The position numbers and the translations under genes are program-made. Of a stretch of 64,000 bases of DNA, positions 39,368 through 47,431 are shown piece after piece; the stretch's first letter is position 1, and the number at the start of each line of letters is the position of its first letter. This stretch comes from Mycobacterium florentinum (GTDB lineage: Bacteria > Actinomycetota > Actinomycetes > Mycobacteriales > Mycobacteriaceae). Under the pieces are notes generated by a model. That model made no database searches, was not told the origin of the DNA, and saw only the letters and a program-made list of their open reading frames with translations. The DNA is taken from assembly GCF_010730355.1 (NCBI RefSeq), contig NZ_AP022576.1, positions 1,612,001 through 1,676,000 on the forward strand, read 5' to 3'.

Positions 39368-39703
39368 ATGCATGAGCTTTCGCTGTGCGAGGCGATCGCC
39401 GGCGTGGTCAAAACACATGCCGACGGGCGGCACGTCGACGTGGTCCGCGTCCGGATCGGCGCCCTTCGCCAGGTGGTGCCCGATTCGTTGTCGTTCTGCT
39501 GGGCGCTGGTGCGGGAATCGGAGAACATGCCGGACGCCGAGCTGGAACTCGAGTGCATCGGCGCCGAGGTGCGCTGCCGCGCGTGCGACCGGCACTCGGA
39601 GATCACCTCGGCCTGGTCGATCTGGTGCCCGCACTGCGACAGCGCCGACGTCGAGGTGCTGCACGGCAACGAGTTCCTGGTGACGTCGCTGGACGTCTCG
39701 TGA
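39368..39703 (+). CDS. hypA: Hydrogenase nickel insertion protein HypA
   Basis: A 111-aa metallochaperone. The N-terminal MHE (Met1-His2-Glu3) binds nickel, and two CxxC pairs (CRAC, about 74-77; CPHC, about 90-93) form the structural zinc site. It works with HypB to place nickel in the large subunit. It lies between nicT and hypB. Confidence 0.95.
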   Translation: MHELSLCEAIAGVVKTHADGRHVDVVRVRIGALRQVVPDSLSFCWALVRESENMPDAELELECIGAEVRCRACDRHSEITSAWSIWCPHCDSADVEVLHGNEFLVTSLDVS

Positions 39704-39748
39704 AAACGGGTCCGTGGCGGTTAGGCGCCACATCGAAAGGTGTTGAGC

Positions 39749-40525
39749 ATGGGTAGATTTCATCGCCACGACGACGGCACCGTGCACACCCACGAACACG
39801 ATCGCGCTCCCCACGAGCACGATCACGGCGATCACCGTCACTACGAAACCGGCAAGCAGCGCATCGACGTGCTGGAGGCGATCTTCGCCGAGAACGACCT
39901 GCTCGCCGACGCCAACCGGGCCGCGTTCGAGAGCAACGGGATCCGCGCGCTCAACTTGATGAGCTCACCGGGGTCGGGAAAGACGACCGTCCTCGCCGCA
40001 ACGCTCGACGAGCTCGCCGGTCAGTTCGCGATCGGGGTGGTCGAGGGTGACATCGCCACCGACCTCGATGCGGCCAAGCTCAGCGGTCGCGGCGCCCAGG
40101 TGTCGCTGCTGAACACCAGTAACGGCTTTGGCGGTGAATGCCATCTCGACGCACCCATGGTCAGGCGCGCACTTCCCGGCCTCGACCTTTCCAGCCTGGA
40201 CCTGGTGATCATCGAAAACGTCGGCAACCTGGTCTGCCCGGCGGAGTTCGACGTCGGCGAACACGCCAAGGCCATGGTGTACTCCGTCACCGAGGGCGAG
40301 GACAAGCCACTGAAGTATCCGGTCATGTTCAGATCGGTGGATGTGGTGTTGCTCAACAAGATTGACCTGGTCCCCCACCTGGACGTCGAGGTGGACACCT
40401 ACATTGCACACGTCCGCGAGGTCAATGCGACCGCGACGATTCTGCCGGTAAGTGCGCGCACCGGCGCCGGCATGGCTGCCTGGTTCGGTTGGCTGAAAAG
40501 ATTCGCCGAAGGCGCCGCGGACTGA
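39749..40525 (+). CDS. hypB: Hydrogenase nickel incorporation GTPase HypB
   Basis: A 258-aa SIMIBI-class GTPase. The first 33 residues are His/Asp-rich (runs such as HTHEHDRAPHEHDHGDHRH), a nickel-storage or binding region. The P-loop SSPGSGKTT follows at about 71, with GDIATDLDA, ENVGNLVCPAEFD and NKIDLV as the other GTPase motifs. ATG 39749 is used because GAAAGGTG stands six bases upstream; a TTG three codons earlier is also in frame. Confidence 0.96.
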   Translation: MGRFHRHDDGTVHTHEHDRAPHEHDHGDHRHYETGKQRIDVLEAIFAENDLLADANRAAFESNGIRALNLMSSPGSGKTTVLAATLDELAGQFAIGVVEGDIATDLDAAKLSGRGAQVSLLNTSNGFGGECHLDAPMVRRALPGLDLSSLDLVIIENVGNLVCPAEFDVGEHAKAMVYSVTEGEDKPLKYPVMFRSVDVVLLNKIDLVPHLDVEVDTYIAHVREVNATATILPVSARTGAGMAAWFGWLKRFAEGAAD

Positions 40526-40539
40526 ACCCTTCACCGTCT

Positions 40540-40554
40540 TGCAAATCATTTGCA
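40540..40554. promoter_or_regulatory. Putative Nur box upstream of the hydrogenase operon
   Basis: TGCAAAT-C-ATTTGCA is a perfect 7-bp inverted repeat; read as TTGCAA-N5-TTGCAT it matches the Nur consensus in both halves. It differs from the nicT site in only two symmetrical positions (R/Y). It is about 285 bp before hhyS. Confidence 0.72.
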
Positions 40555-40642
40555 TGACAATGCCATTGCCCATGACGCGCTTTGTCCTACTCTACCTCGT
40601 AGTACTTAGCCGAACTCGGCGGTTCACAATGCCGATACGTGA

Positions 40643-40695
40643 TTCCCGAAACCTTTTGCCGCACAGTGCAAAAGTACCATCCGCGGGGTCGGGAA
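40643..40695 (+). other. Nested inverted repeat in the hhyS leader
   Basis: Outer arms TTCCCGA (40643-40649) and TCGGGAA (40689-40695) enclose inner arms CTTTTGC (40653-40659) and GCAAAAG (40668-40674), which are separated by eight bases. All four arms pair perfectly. It could be an operator for a second regulator or an RNA hairpin in a long 5' leader. Confidence 0.5.
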
Positions 40696-40838
40696 AACGT
40701 TTGTCTAACTGCCGGCCAAGGGGGAACCGTTGACAACCCGTGAGGGCGGGAGTAGACCCAAAAACAGCGCTGCGCAAGTGGGCCGACGGTCGACTCCGGC
40801 GGCGCAGGGGCCCCAGCCCGGCCCCGGAAAGCTGCAGC

Positions 40839-41894
40839 ATGCCGACGGAAGCAGCAGTCAAAGCAGAAGAAACGTTGATCCATGTGCTGTGGATCAACGC
40901 GGGCCTCAGTTGTGACGGTGATTCGGTGGCGTTGACTGCCGCCACCCAGCCCAGCGTCGAGGAGATCGCTCTCGGAGCTCTTCCCGGTCTCCCCAAGGTC
41001 GCCGTGCACTGGCCTCTGATCGACTTCGAATGCGGGCCCAACGGGGGCGCGGACGACTTCCTCGAGTGGTTCTTCAAGGCCGACCGCGGTGAATTGGAAC
41101 CGTTCGTGCTTGTCGTCGAGGGATCCATTCCCAACGAGAATATCAAGGACGAGGGGTATTGGTGTGGGTTCGGCAACGATCCCGCCACCGGCCAGCCGAT
41201 GACCACCAGCGAGTGGCTCGACCGGTTGGCCCCCAAGGCCACGGCGATCGTCGCCGTCGGGACCTGCGCCGCCTACGGCGGCATCCACGCGATGGCCGGC
41301 AATCCGACCGGGGCGATGGGCGTACCCGACTATCTCGGCTGGGGCTGGAAGAGCAAGGCCGGCATCCCGATCGTCTGCGTACCCGGTTGCCCGATTCACC
41401 CGGACAACCTGTCCGAGACGCTGACCTATCTGCTGTACATGGCCACCGGCCAGGCGCCGATGATCCCCCTCGACGACGCGCTGCGTCCCAAGTGGCTATT
41501 CGGCAACACCGTGCACGAGGGGTGCGACCGCGCCGGCTACTACGAGCAGGGTGATTTCGCCACCGAGTACGGGTCACCGAAATGCATTGTCAAACTTGGC
41601 TGTTGGGGCCCGGTCGTGAAATGCAACGTGCCCAAGCGCGGGTGGATCAACGGAATCGGTGGTTGCCCGAACGTCGGCGGGATCTGCATCGGGTGCACGA
41701 TGCCGGGGTTCCCCGACAAGTTCATGCCGTTCATGGACGAGCCGCCGGGCGGCAAGCTGTCCAGCACCGCGTCAGGGTTATACGGGTCCGTGATTCGTAG
41801 TTTGAGGGGTATCACGGCCCGAACCGTCGACAAGGAACCGCGCTGGCGACACAAGGGCACCGAGCTCGTCACCGGAGCCCGCCGCACCTGGTAG
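40839..41894 (+). CDS. hhyS: [NiFe] hydrogenase group 1h, small subunit
   Basis: A 351-aa electron-transfer subunit with three Fe-S clusters. There is no Tat signal; the protein starts directly before VLWINAGLSCDGDS. The proximal-cluster motif reads C25-D-G-D28 where most hydrogenases have CxxC, the 3Cys/1Asp ligation known from actinobacterial-type (group 1h, formerly 5) enzymes. Other cluster Cys are in VGTCAAYGG, VPGCPIHP, HEGCDRAGYYEQG, LGCWGP, CNVPKRGW and CPNVGGICIGC. ATG 40839 is used since upstream in-frame sequence is non-homologous. With HhyL it would oxidise H2 at atmospheric concentrations in air. Confidence 0.96.
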   Translation: MPTEAAVKAEETLIHVLWINAGLSCDGDSVALTAATQPSVEEIALGALPGLPKVAVHWPLIDFECGPNGGADDFLEWFFKADRGELEPFVLVVEGSIPNENIKDEGYWCGFGNDPATGQPMTTSEWLDRLAPKATAIVAVGTCAAYGGIHAMAGNPTGAMGVPDYLGWGWKSKAGIPIVCVPGCPIHPDNLSETLTYLLYMATGQAPMIPLDDALRPKWLFGNTVHEGCDRAGYYEQGDFATEYGSPKCIVKLGCWGPVVKCNVPKRGWINGIGGCPNVGGICIGCTMPGFPDKFMPFMDEPPGGKLSSTASGLYGSVIRSLRGITARTVDKEPRWRHKGTELVTGARRTW

Positions 41895-41964
41895 GTCGCG
41901 GCGCGCTCGTCTTGTTTCAGCGATCTTCACGCCACAAGCCCTTGGGGCAGAGAGCAGTAATGCG

Positions 41965-43764
41965 ATGACAACCATCATTCCCAAGCCGACGCAAGAAAAG
42001 AAGGAACCGGGCCAGCTCGTCGAGATGGCGTGGGATCCGATCACCAGAATCGTTGGCAGCCTTGGCATTTACACCAAGATCGATTTCGATAACAAGGAAG
42101 TCGTCGAGTGTCACAGCACCTCGTCGATCTTCCGCGGTTACTCGATCTTCATGAAGGGCAAGGATCCCCGCGACGCCCACTTCATCACCAGCCGGATCTG
42201 CGGCATCTGCGGCGACAACCACGCCACCTGCTCGTGCTACGCGCAGAACATGGCCTACGGCGTCAAGCCACCACACCTCGGCGAATGGATCGTCAATCTC
42301 GGCGAGGCCGCGGAATACATGTTCGACCACAACATCTTCCAGGAGAACCTGGTCGGCGTGGACTTCTGCGAGAAGATGGTCGCCGAGACCAACCCGAGCG
42401 TGCTGTCCCAGGCCGAGAAGACGGCCGCACCACACGCCGACGCGCACGGGTACAAGACCATCGCCGACATCATGCGGTCGCTCAACCCGTTCAGCGGCGA
42501 GTTCTACCGCGAGGCGCTGGTGGTGAGCCGCTGGACGCGAGAGATGTTCTGCCTCATGGAAGGTCGCCACGTGCACCCGTCCACGCTGTATCCGGGCGGC
42601 GTCGGCACCGTCGCGACCATCCAGCTGATGACGGACTACATGACGCGGCTGATGCGCTACGTCGAGTTCATGAAGAAGGTCGTGCCCATGCACGACGACC
42701 TGTTCGACTTCTTCTACACTGCGCTGCCCGGCTACGACAAGGTCGGCCTGCGCCGCACCCTGCTGGGCTGCTGGGGATCCTTCCAGGACCCCGAGGTGTG
42801 CAACTTCGATTACAAGGACATGGAGCGTTGGGGCAACGCCATGTTCGTCACGCCGGGCGTGGTGGTCGACGGCAAGCTGGTCACCCACTCGCTGGTCGAC
42901 ATCAACCTGGGCATCCGGATCCTGTTGGGCAGTTCGTATTACGACGACTGGACCGACCAGGAGATGTTCGTCAAGACCGATCCGCTGGGCAACGCGGTGG
43001 ACCGGCGGCACCCGTGGAACCAGCACACCAACCCGCATCCGCAGAAGCGCGACATGGCCGGCGGCAAGTACAGCTGGGTGATGTCACCGCGCTGGTTCGA
43101 CGGCAAGGACCACCTGGCGCTCGACACCGGCGGCGGCCCACTGGCCCGGCTGTGGTCGACCGCGCTGGCCGGGCTGGTCGACATCGGCTACGTCAAGGCG
43201 ACCGGCAACAGCGTCAAGATCAACCTGCCCAAGACCGCGCTGAAGGGACCGGTCGAGTTCGAGTGGAAGATCCCGGCGTACGGCAGCAACACGATCGAAC
43301 GCGATCGCGCGCGCACCTACTTCCAGGCCTACGCGGCCGCGTGCGCTCTGCACTTCGCCGAGAAGGCGCTCGAGGAGATCCGTGCCGGGCGCACCAAGAC
43401 GTGGGAGAAGTTCGACGTCCCCGACGAGGGCATCGGATGCGGCTTCACCGAGGCGGTGCGCGGCGTGCTCAGCCACCACATGGTGATCCGCGACGGCAAG
43501 ATCGCGAACTACCACCCGTACCCGCCCACCCCGTGGAATGCCAACCCGCGCGACAGCTTTGGCACGCCGGGCCCCTACGAGGACGCGGTCCAGGGTCAGC
43601 CGATCTTCGAGGAGAACGGCCGCGAGAACTTCAAGGGCATCGACGTGATGCGCACCGTGCGCAGCTTCGACCCCTGCCTGCCGTGCGGCGTGCACATGTA
43701 TCTGGGGAAGGGCAAGACCCTGGACAGACTGCACACACCAACGCAATCACCCGCCGGGGAGTGA
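41965..43764 (+). CDS. hhyL: [NiFe] hydrogenase group 1h, large subunit
   Basis: Catalytic subunit of 599 aa, the typical group 1h length. The nickel ligands are in L1 (RICGICGDNH, 77-86) and L2 (DPCLPCGVH, 569-577). Twenty-two residues follow His577 and should be cleaved off by the protease encoded at 47432. The N-terminus (EPGQLVEMAWDPITRIVGSLGIYT) is characteristic of this group. hhyS ends 70 bp upstream; the next gene starts three bases after the stop. Confidence 0.98.
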   Translation: MTTIIPKPTQEKKEPGQLVEMAWDPITRIVGSLGIYTKIDFDNKEVVECHSTSSIFRGYSIFMKGKDPRDAHFITSRICGICGDNHATCSCYAQNMAYGVKPPHLGEWIVNLGEAAEYMFDHNIFQENLVGVDFCEKMVAETNPSVLSQAEKTAAPHADAHGYKTIADIMRSLNPFSGEFYREALVVSRWTREMFCLMEGRHVHPSTLYPGGVGTVATIQLMTDYMTRLMRYVEFMKKVVPMHDDLFDFFYTALPGYDKVGLRRTLLGCWGSFQDPEVCNFDYKDMERWGNAMFVTPGVVVDGKLVTHSLVDINLGIRILLGSSYYDDWTDQEMFVKTDPLGNAVDRRHPWNQHTNPHPQKRDMAGGKYSWVMSPRWFDGKDHLALDTGGGPLARLWSTALAGLVDIGYVKATGNSVKINLPKTALKGPVEFEWKIPAYGSNTIERDRARTYFQAYAAACALHFAEKALEEIRAGRTKTWEKFDVPDEGIGCGFTEAVRGVLSHHMVIRDGKIANYHPYPPTPWNANPRDSFGTPGPYEDAVQGQPIFEENGRENFKGIDVMRTVRSFDPCLPCGVHMYLGKGKTLDRLHTPTQSPAGE

Positions 43765-43767
43765 CAC

Positions 43768-44679
43768 ATGGCGGATCGCCCGGAGCAACCCCGAGAAACC
43801 TCCGAAAGCGAAGTGCAGTGGCGAACTGCGGGCGATCGGATCCAGACACTCCTGGATTCCTGCGCGGCGGGTGGCACGGCCGCGTACGAGCGCGCCCAGC
43901 AGCTGGTTCGTGAAGTGGTCGGGCTCTACGGAGCCGGGCTCGATCGAATCGTGCAAATGGGTGATCCGGGCCTGACCGAGCGGCTGGCCACCGACGACCT
44001 GGTGGCCAGTCTGCTCCTCGTCCACGGCCTGCACCCGCACGACGTTCATCGCCGGGTATCCGACGCACTGGACCGGGTACGGCCATACCTGGGCTCCCAC
44101 GGCGGCGACGTGGATCTGCTGGAGATCGTCGACGGCGACACCGTGCGGCTGGCGTTCGCCGGCAGCTGCAAGAGCTGCCCGTCGTCGGCGGTGACGCTCG
44201 AGCTCGCCGTCGAGGACGCGGTTCGCGCCGCGGCCCCGGAGATTTCGACGATCGAGGTGGTCGCGGCCCAACCCGCGTCCGAGCCGTCCGTGATTCCTGC
44301 GGAATCACTGCTGGCGCATGTGCATTCGAACGGCTCGACGGTGCATGCGAACGGCTCGAGCTGGCATCCGCTGCCCGAACTGGCCGAGCTGGAGCCCGGT
44401 GATGTCGGGGGGTTCCTGGTTTCGGGCACCACGGTGGTGGTGTGCCGGGTCGGCGACCTGCCGCTGGCCTACGTCGACCATTGTCCGGTGTGTGACGACT
44501 CGCTGGCGGGTGCACAACTGCGCGAGACGCTGCTGGGCTGCCCGCGCTGCGGCACCCAGTTCGACATCGTGCACGCGGGCGCCGGCCCCGACGGAGCTCA
44601 CCTCGCGCCGCTCCCGCTGCTGCTTCGCGACGGGGTGCCGTCGGTGGCGCTGGCCGAACCGACGGGAGCCCGCTCATGA
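43768..44679 (+). CDS. NifU-domain/Rieske-like four-Cys fusion protein
   Basis: A 303-aa protein. Residues 1-90 are helical. Residues 95-165 are a NifU C-terminal-like domain with Cys134-x-x-Cys137 (GSCKSCPSS), which carries Fe-S clusters. A flexible link contains a near-duplicated 21-bp unit (44320-44361, HSNGST/HANGSS). Residues 200-290 have a Rieske-like layout, but the ligands read C239-P-V-C242 and C258-P-R-C261-G-T-Q-F-D, so both His are replaced by Cys. It is a plausible electron carrier or cluster donor for HhyS. Homologues occur beside group 1h hydrogenases. Overlaps the next gene by 4 bp. Confidence 0.85.
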   Translation: MADRPEQPRETSESEVQWRTAGDRIQTLLDSCAAGGTAAYERAQQLVREVVGLYGAGLDRIVQMGDPGLTERLATDDLVASLLLVHGLHPHDVHRRVSDALDRVRPYLGSHGGDVDLLEIVDGDTVRLAFAGSCKSCPSSAVTLELAVEDAVRAAAPEISTIEVVAAQPASEPSVIPAESLLAHVHSNGSTVHANGSSWHPLPELAELEPGDVGGFLVSGTTVVVCRVGDLPLAYVDHCPVCDDSLAGAQLRETLLGCPRCGTQFDIVHAGAGPDGAHLAPLPLLLRDGVPSVALAEPTGARS

Positions 44680-45317
44680 CAACGCCCTATGACGTGCTGG
44701 CCCGCATCAAGAGCGGCCGAACAGCTCCGGATCCGGCCGACGAGCGCTGCGAAATGTGCTCGGAGATCATCGCCGACGAGCATCAGCACGTGGTGAATGT
44801 CGCCGGCCGGCAATTGATGTGTGTGTGCCGCGCCTGCTATCTGCTGTTCACCGACGCGCAAGCCGAATTGCGCTACCGCGCGGTGCCCGACCGATATCTG
44901 GCGTTCCCGGATTTCGCGCTGGACCGCCGCGCCTGGGACAGACTCCAGATCCCGGTCGGCGTCGCCTTCTTTTTCACCAACTCCGCACTGCTGCGCACCG
45001 TGGCGTTTTACCCCGGCCCCGCCGGGGCCTGCGAGTCCGAGCTCGACCTCGACGCGTGGAATGCCATCCGCGCGGCCGACTCCCGGGTGGGCCTGCTGAC
45101 CGAGGACGTGGAGGCGCTGCTGGTCCGGGTCAGTGACGAATTCGCGCAGCCGCAAAGCTATCTCGTCCCGATCGACGCCTGCTACGAATTCGTCGGCCGG
45201 CTGCGCATGCTGTGGCGGGGGTTCGACGGCGGCCAGGAGGCGCGGCAGTTCATCGACGAGTTCTTCGCTCAGATCGCGGCCCGTGCCACCGAAACGCTCC
45301 CGGGGACGCCGCCATGA
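44676..45317 (+). CDS. Conserved hypothetical protein, DUF5947-like
   Basis: A 213-aa soluble protein with an N-terminal Cys pair CEMC (25-28) and a second pair MCVCRAC (about 48-54), probably one zinc or Fe-S site. The rest is alpha/beta with a conserved FPDFALDRRAWDRLQIPVG-type block. It is a recurrent neighbour of group 1h hydrogenases, and I believe it is named DUF5947. Function unknown. ATGA overlaps on both sides show strict co-translation with the preceding and following genes. Confidence 0.82.
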   Translation: MTTPYDVLARIKSGRTAPDPADERCEMCSEIIADEHQHVVNVAGRQLMCVCRACYLLFTDAQAELRYRAVPDRYLAFPDFALDRRAWDRLQIPVGVAFFFTNSALLRTVAFYPGPAGACESELDLDAWNAIRAADSRVGLLTEDVEALLVRVSDEFAQPQSYLVPIDACYEFVGRLRMLWRGFDGGQEARQFIDEFFAQIAARATETLPGTPP

Positions 45318-45955
45318 CCATCGAGGTGACCTACGAGATCCTCGACGTCGCACCCGAACCGTACGCGGTCAGCCCGGTGCTCACCGCCCGCGTCGGCGTC
45401 GTCGCCGACGGGGACGACGCGGTGCACGCCATCGCGTTGCGCTGCCAGGTCCGTATCGACCCGCCGCGGCGGTCGTACTCCGACGAGGAAGCGGCCGGGC
45501 TGACCGACTTGTTCGGTCCGCGCGAGCGCTGGGCAAGCACCCAACACGGCTTCCTCTGGCAGCACTGCACCGCCATGGTGCCCGGTTTCGCCGGGCACAC
45601 GACCGTGCCGCTGCCGCTGGATTGCACCTACGACTTCGAGGTCGCCGCCGCCAAGTATCTGCACGCCTTGCGCGACGGCACGGTGCCGCTGCAATTCCTG
45701 TTCAGCGGAACCATATTCGTCAAGTCCGAGCGCGGCTTCTCGGTCCAGCAGGTGCCCTGGGACCGTGAGCACCGCTACGACATGCCGGTGCAGGTCTGGC
45801 GGGCACTGATCGCGCAGCACTACCCCAACACCGGCTGGGTGCGCCTGAGCCACGAGACGATTGCTGCGCTGGCCAACTACAAGTCGGCGCGGGGGATGCT
45901 CGACCTCGACCATGCGGTCACCTCGCTGCTGGACGCCGAACGGACGACGGCATGA
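45314..45955 (+). CDS. Conserved hypothetical protein, DUF6084-like
   Basis: A 213-aa protein that I believe belongs to DUF6084, found in group 1h hydrogenase operons. It is mainly beta, with conserved segments IALRCQVRIDPPRRSYS, LFGPRERWASTQHGFLW, VPLPLDCTYDFEVAAAKY and PLQFLFSGTIF. No Cys cluster or membrane segment. ATG 45314 overlaps the previous stop; the end overlaps the next ATG by 4 bp. Role unknown, perhaps assembly or an accessory subunit of the hydrogenase. Confidence 0.82.
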   Translation: MTIEVTYEILDVAPEPYAVSPVLTARVGVVADGDDAVHAIALRCQVRIDPPRRSYSDEEAAGLTDLFGPRERWASTQHGFLWQHCTAMVPGFAGHTTVPLPLDCTYDFEVAAAKYLHALRDGTVPLQFLFSGTIFVKSERGFSVQQVPWDREHRYDMPVQVWRALIAQHYPNTGWVRLSHETIAALANYKSARGMLDLDHAVTSLLDAERTTA

Positions 45956-47307
45956 CGACGTCGAGCCGGGACTCCGCGCGCGCCGTCGCCGACGCGGTGC
46001 TCTACGAGGGCTACCTGCTCTATCCGTACCGCGGCACGTCGAGCAAGAACCAATCGCGCTGGCAATTCGGCGTTCTGGGACCGCCCGGCGCGGCCGACGC
46101 GAGCCTGGGCGAAGACGATGCGATGGCGGCGCAGTTCCTGGTCGAGGGGGCCGAGGCGCTGACCCTGGTGGTGCGTTTCCTGCAATTGCAGCGCCGGCGG
46201 GCCGAACGCGAACACGACGGCCGATTCGAACCCGTCGCCGAGCTCACCACACCGGCCGGATCCTGGCTGACCTGGGACGAGGCCGTCGAGTGCGAACTAT
46301 CTTTCGGCCCACTCGCGTTCGACGATCTCCCGGTGACGTTGCCGGTGGCGGCACCGGAAGCCACCGAGATCGAACGGCTCGCAAGTGGTCGCCTGGTCCG
46401 GGAACGCAAGCAGATCCGCGGCGAGCTGACCGTCTCGGCCCAACCCGATGGCGTCGTGTGCAGGGTCTCGGTGCGGCTGAATAATATCGGCGTCGCCGCG
46501 GCGGACAAGGACGATGCGATCGCGCGGGCGATGATCGGCAGCCACCTGATCGCCGAAGTGATTGGCGGCCAATTCGTGTCGATGCTCGATCCACCACCGG
46601 CCGCGGCCGACGCGGTGGCCCGGTGCGCTCAGCATCGCTGCTTCCCCGTGCTGGCCGGCCCGCCCGGCAGCCAAGACATGCTGCTGATCTCGCCGATCAT
46701 TCTCTACGACCACCCCGAGGTCGCCGAGCAGAGCAACACCGCGCTGTACGACTGCACCGAGATCGACGAAATCCTCACACTGCGGGTGATGACGATGACC
46801 GACGAGGAGAAGGCGCAGGCCCGGGCCACCGATCCGCGGGCCGCGCGGATCATCGACCAATGCGACGCGATGTCACCCGACGCGATGGCACGCCTGCACG
46901 GCGTGCTGCGCGATCCGCACCGGCTCGACATTCCCGCCGGCCTGGTCCCCGAAATTCCCGAGGGCGTCGACTGGTGGGATCCGCTGGCCGACAACGCCGT
47001 TCGGCCCGAGATCGACGCGGTGCTGGTGAACGGGATCCGGGTCGCCCGGGACAGCCGGGTAAGGCTGCGCCCGCGGCGCAACGCCGACGCCCAGGACATC
47101 TTCGTCGCCGGCAAGTCCGCCCGCGTCACCTCGGTGCACGAGGACGTCGAGGGCAACAAGCACGTCGGCGTGGTGGTCGAGGACGACCCGGCCGCCGAAC
47201 TGCACGACTGGTACGGCCGCTACCTGTACTTCTCCCCCGACGAAATCGAGCCGCTGGAAGAAGACAACAGCCCAACCCCTGAAAGGAGTTCGACATGGAA
47301 GTCTTAG
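45952..47307 (+). CDS. Conserved hypothetical protein of hydrogenase operon (451 aa)
   Basis: A 451-aa soluble protein without a domain I can name. The N-terminal half is alpha/beta (AVLYEGYLLYPYRGTSSKNQ). The middle has conserved blocks IGSHLIAEVIGGQFVSMLDPP and LLISPIILYDHPEVAEQS. The C-terminus (VRLRPRRNADAQDIFVAGKSARV...WYGRYLYFSPDEIEPL) looks like an SH3-type barrel. Its fixed place before the small membrane peptide and the maturation genes suggests a role in assembling or scaffolding the hydrogenase (inference). Confidence 0.82.
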   Translation: MTTSSRDSARAVADAVLYEGYLLYPYRGTSSKNQSRWQFGVLGPPGAADASLGEDDAMAAQFLVEGAEALTLVVRFLQLQRRRAEREHDGRFEPVAELTTPAGSWLTWDEAVECELSFGPLAFDDLPVTLPVAAPEATEIERLASGRLVRERKQIRGELTVSAQPDGVVCRVSVRLNNIGVAAADKDDAIARAMIGSHLIAEVIGGQFVSMLDPPPAAADAVARCAQHRCFPVLAGPPGSQDMLLISPIILYDHPEVAEQSNTALYDCTEIDEILTLRVMTMTDEEKAQARATDPRAARIIDQCDAMSPDAMARLHGVLRDPHRLDIPAGLVPEIPEGVDWWDPLADNAVRPEIDAVLVNGIRVARDSRVRLRPRRNADAQDIFVAGKSARVTSVHEDVEGNKHVGVVVEDDPAAELHDWYGRYLYFSPDEIEPLEEDNSPTPERSSTWKS

Positions 47308-47414
47308 GTTGGATATTCATCGCCGTCATCGCCCTGGTGGTCGGCATCGCGGTGATACTCGGGGTGGTGTCCATGCCCGATGCCCGCCGCTACCTCAAAT
47401 TGAGGCGGATGTAG
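47295..47414 (+). CDS. 39-residue membrane peptide, DUF6893-like
   Basis: ATG 47295 with AAAGGAG four to five bases upstream opens a 39-codon gene: MEVLGWIFIAVIALVV..., one transmembrane helix (about 5-25), then VSMPDARRYLKLRRM with a basic end. The start overlaps the end of the previous gene by 13 bp in another frame. The codon positions are GC-rich as in neighbouring genes. It resembles the small DUF6893 proteins. It could anchor the otherwise soluble hydrogenase, or recruit a partner, at the membrane (inference). Confidence 0.75.
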   Translation: MEVLGWIFIAVIALVVGIAVILGVVSMPDARRYLKLRRM

Positions 47415-47431
47415 CCGCATCGGATAGTGCC

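Larger units (their letters stand above)
40526..40838 (+). promoter_or_regulatory. Control region of the hydrogenase operon
   Basis: These 313 bp contain no credible ORF. From left to right: a Nur-like box at 40540-40554, a possible promoter TTGCCC (40566-40571) N16 TACTCT (40588-40593), a nested inverted repeat at 40643-40695, and GGAAAG (40826-40831) as ribosome-binding site of hhyS. If the promoter is right, the leader would be about 240 nt and would contain the nested repeat. Confidence 0.55.

Noticed and set aside
42108..43913. A 601-codon frame on the plus strand overlapping hhyL
   Set aside because: It is an Arg-rich frame-shifted shadow of a clearly conserved hydrogenase gene.
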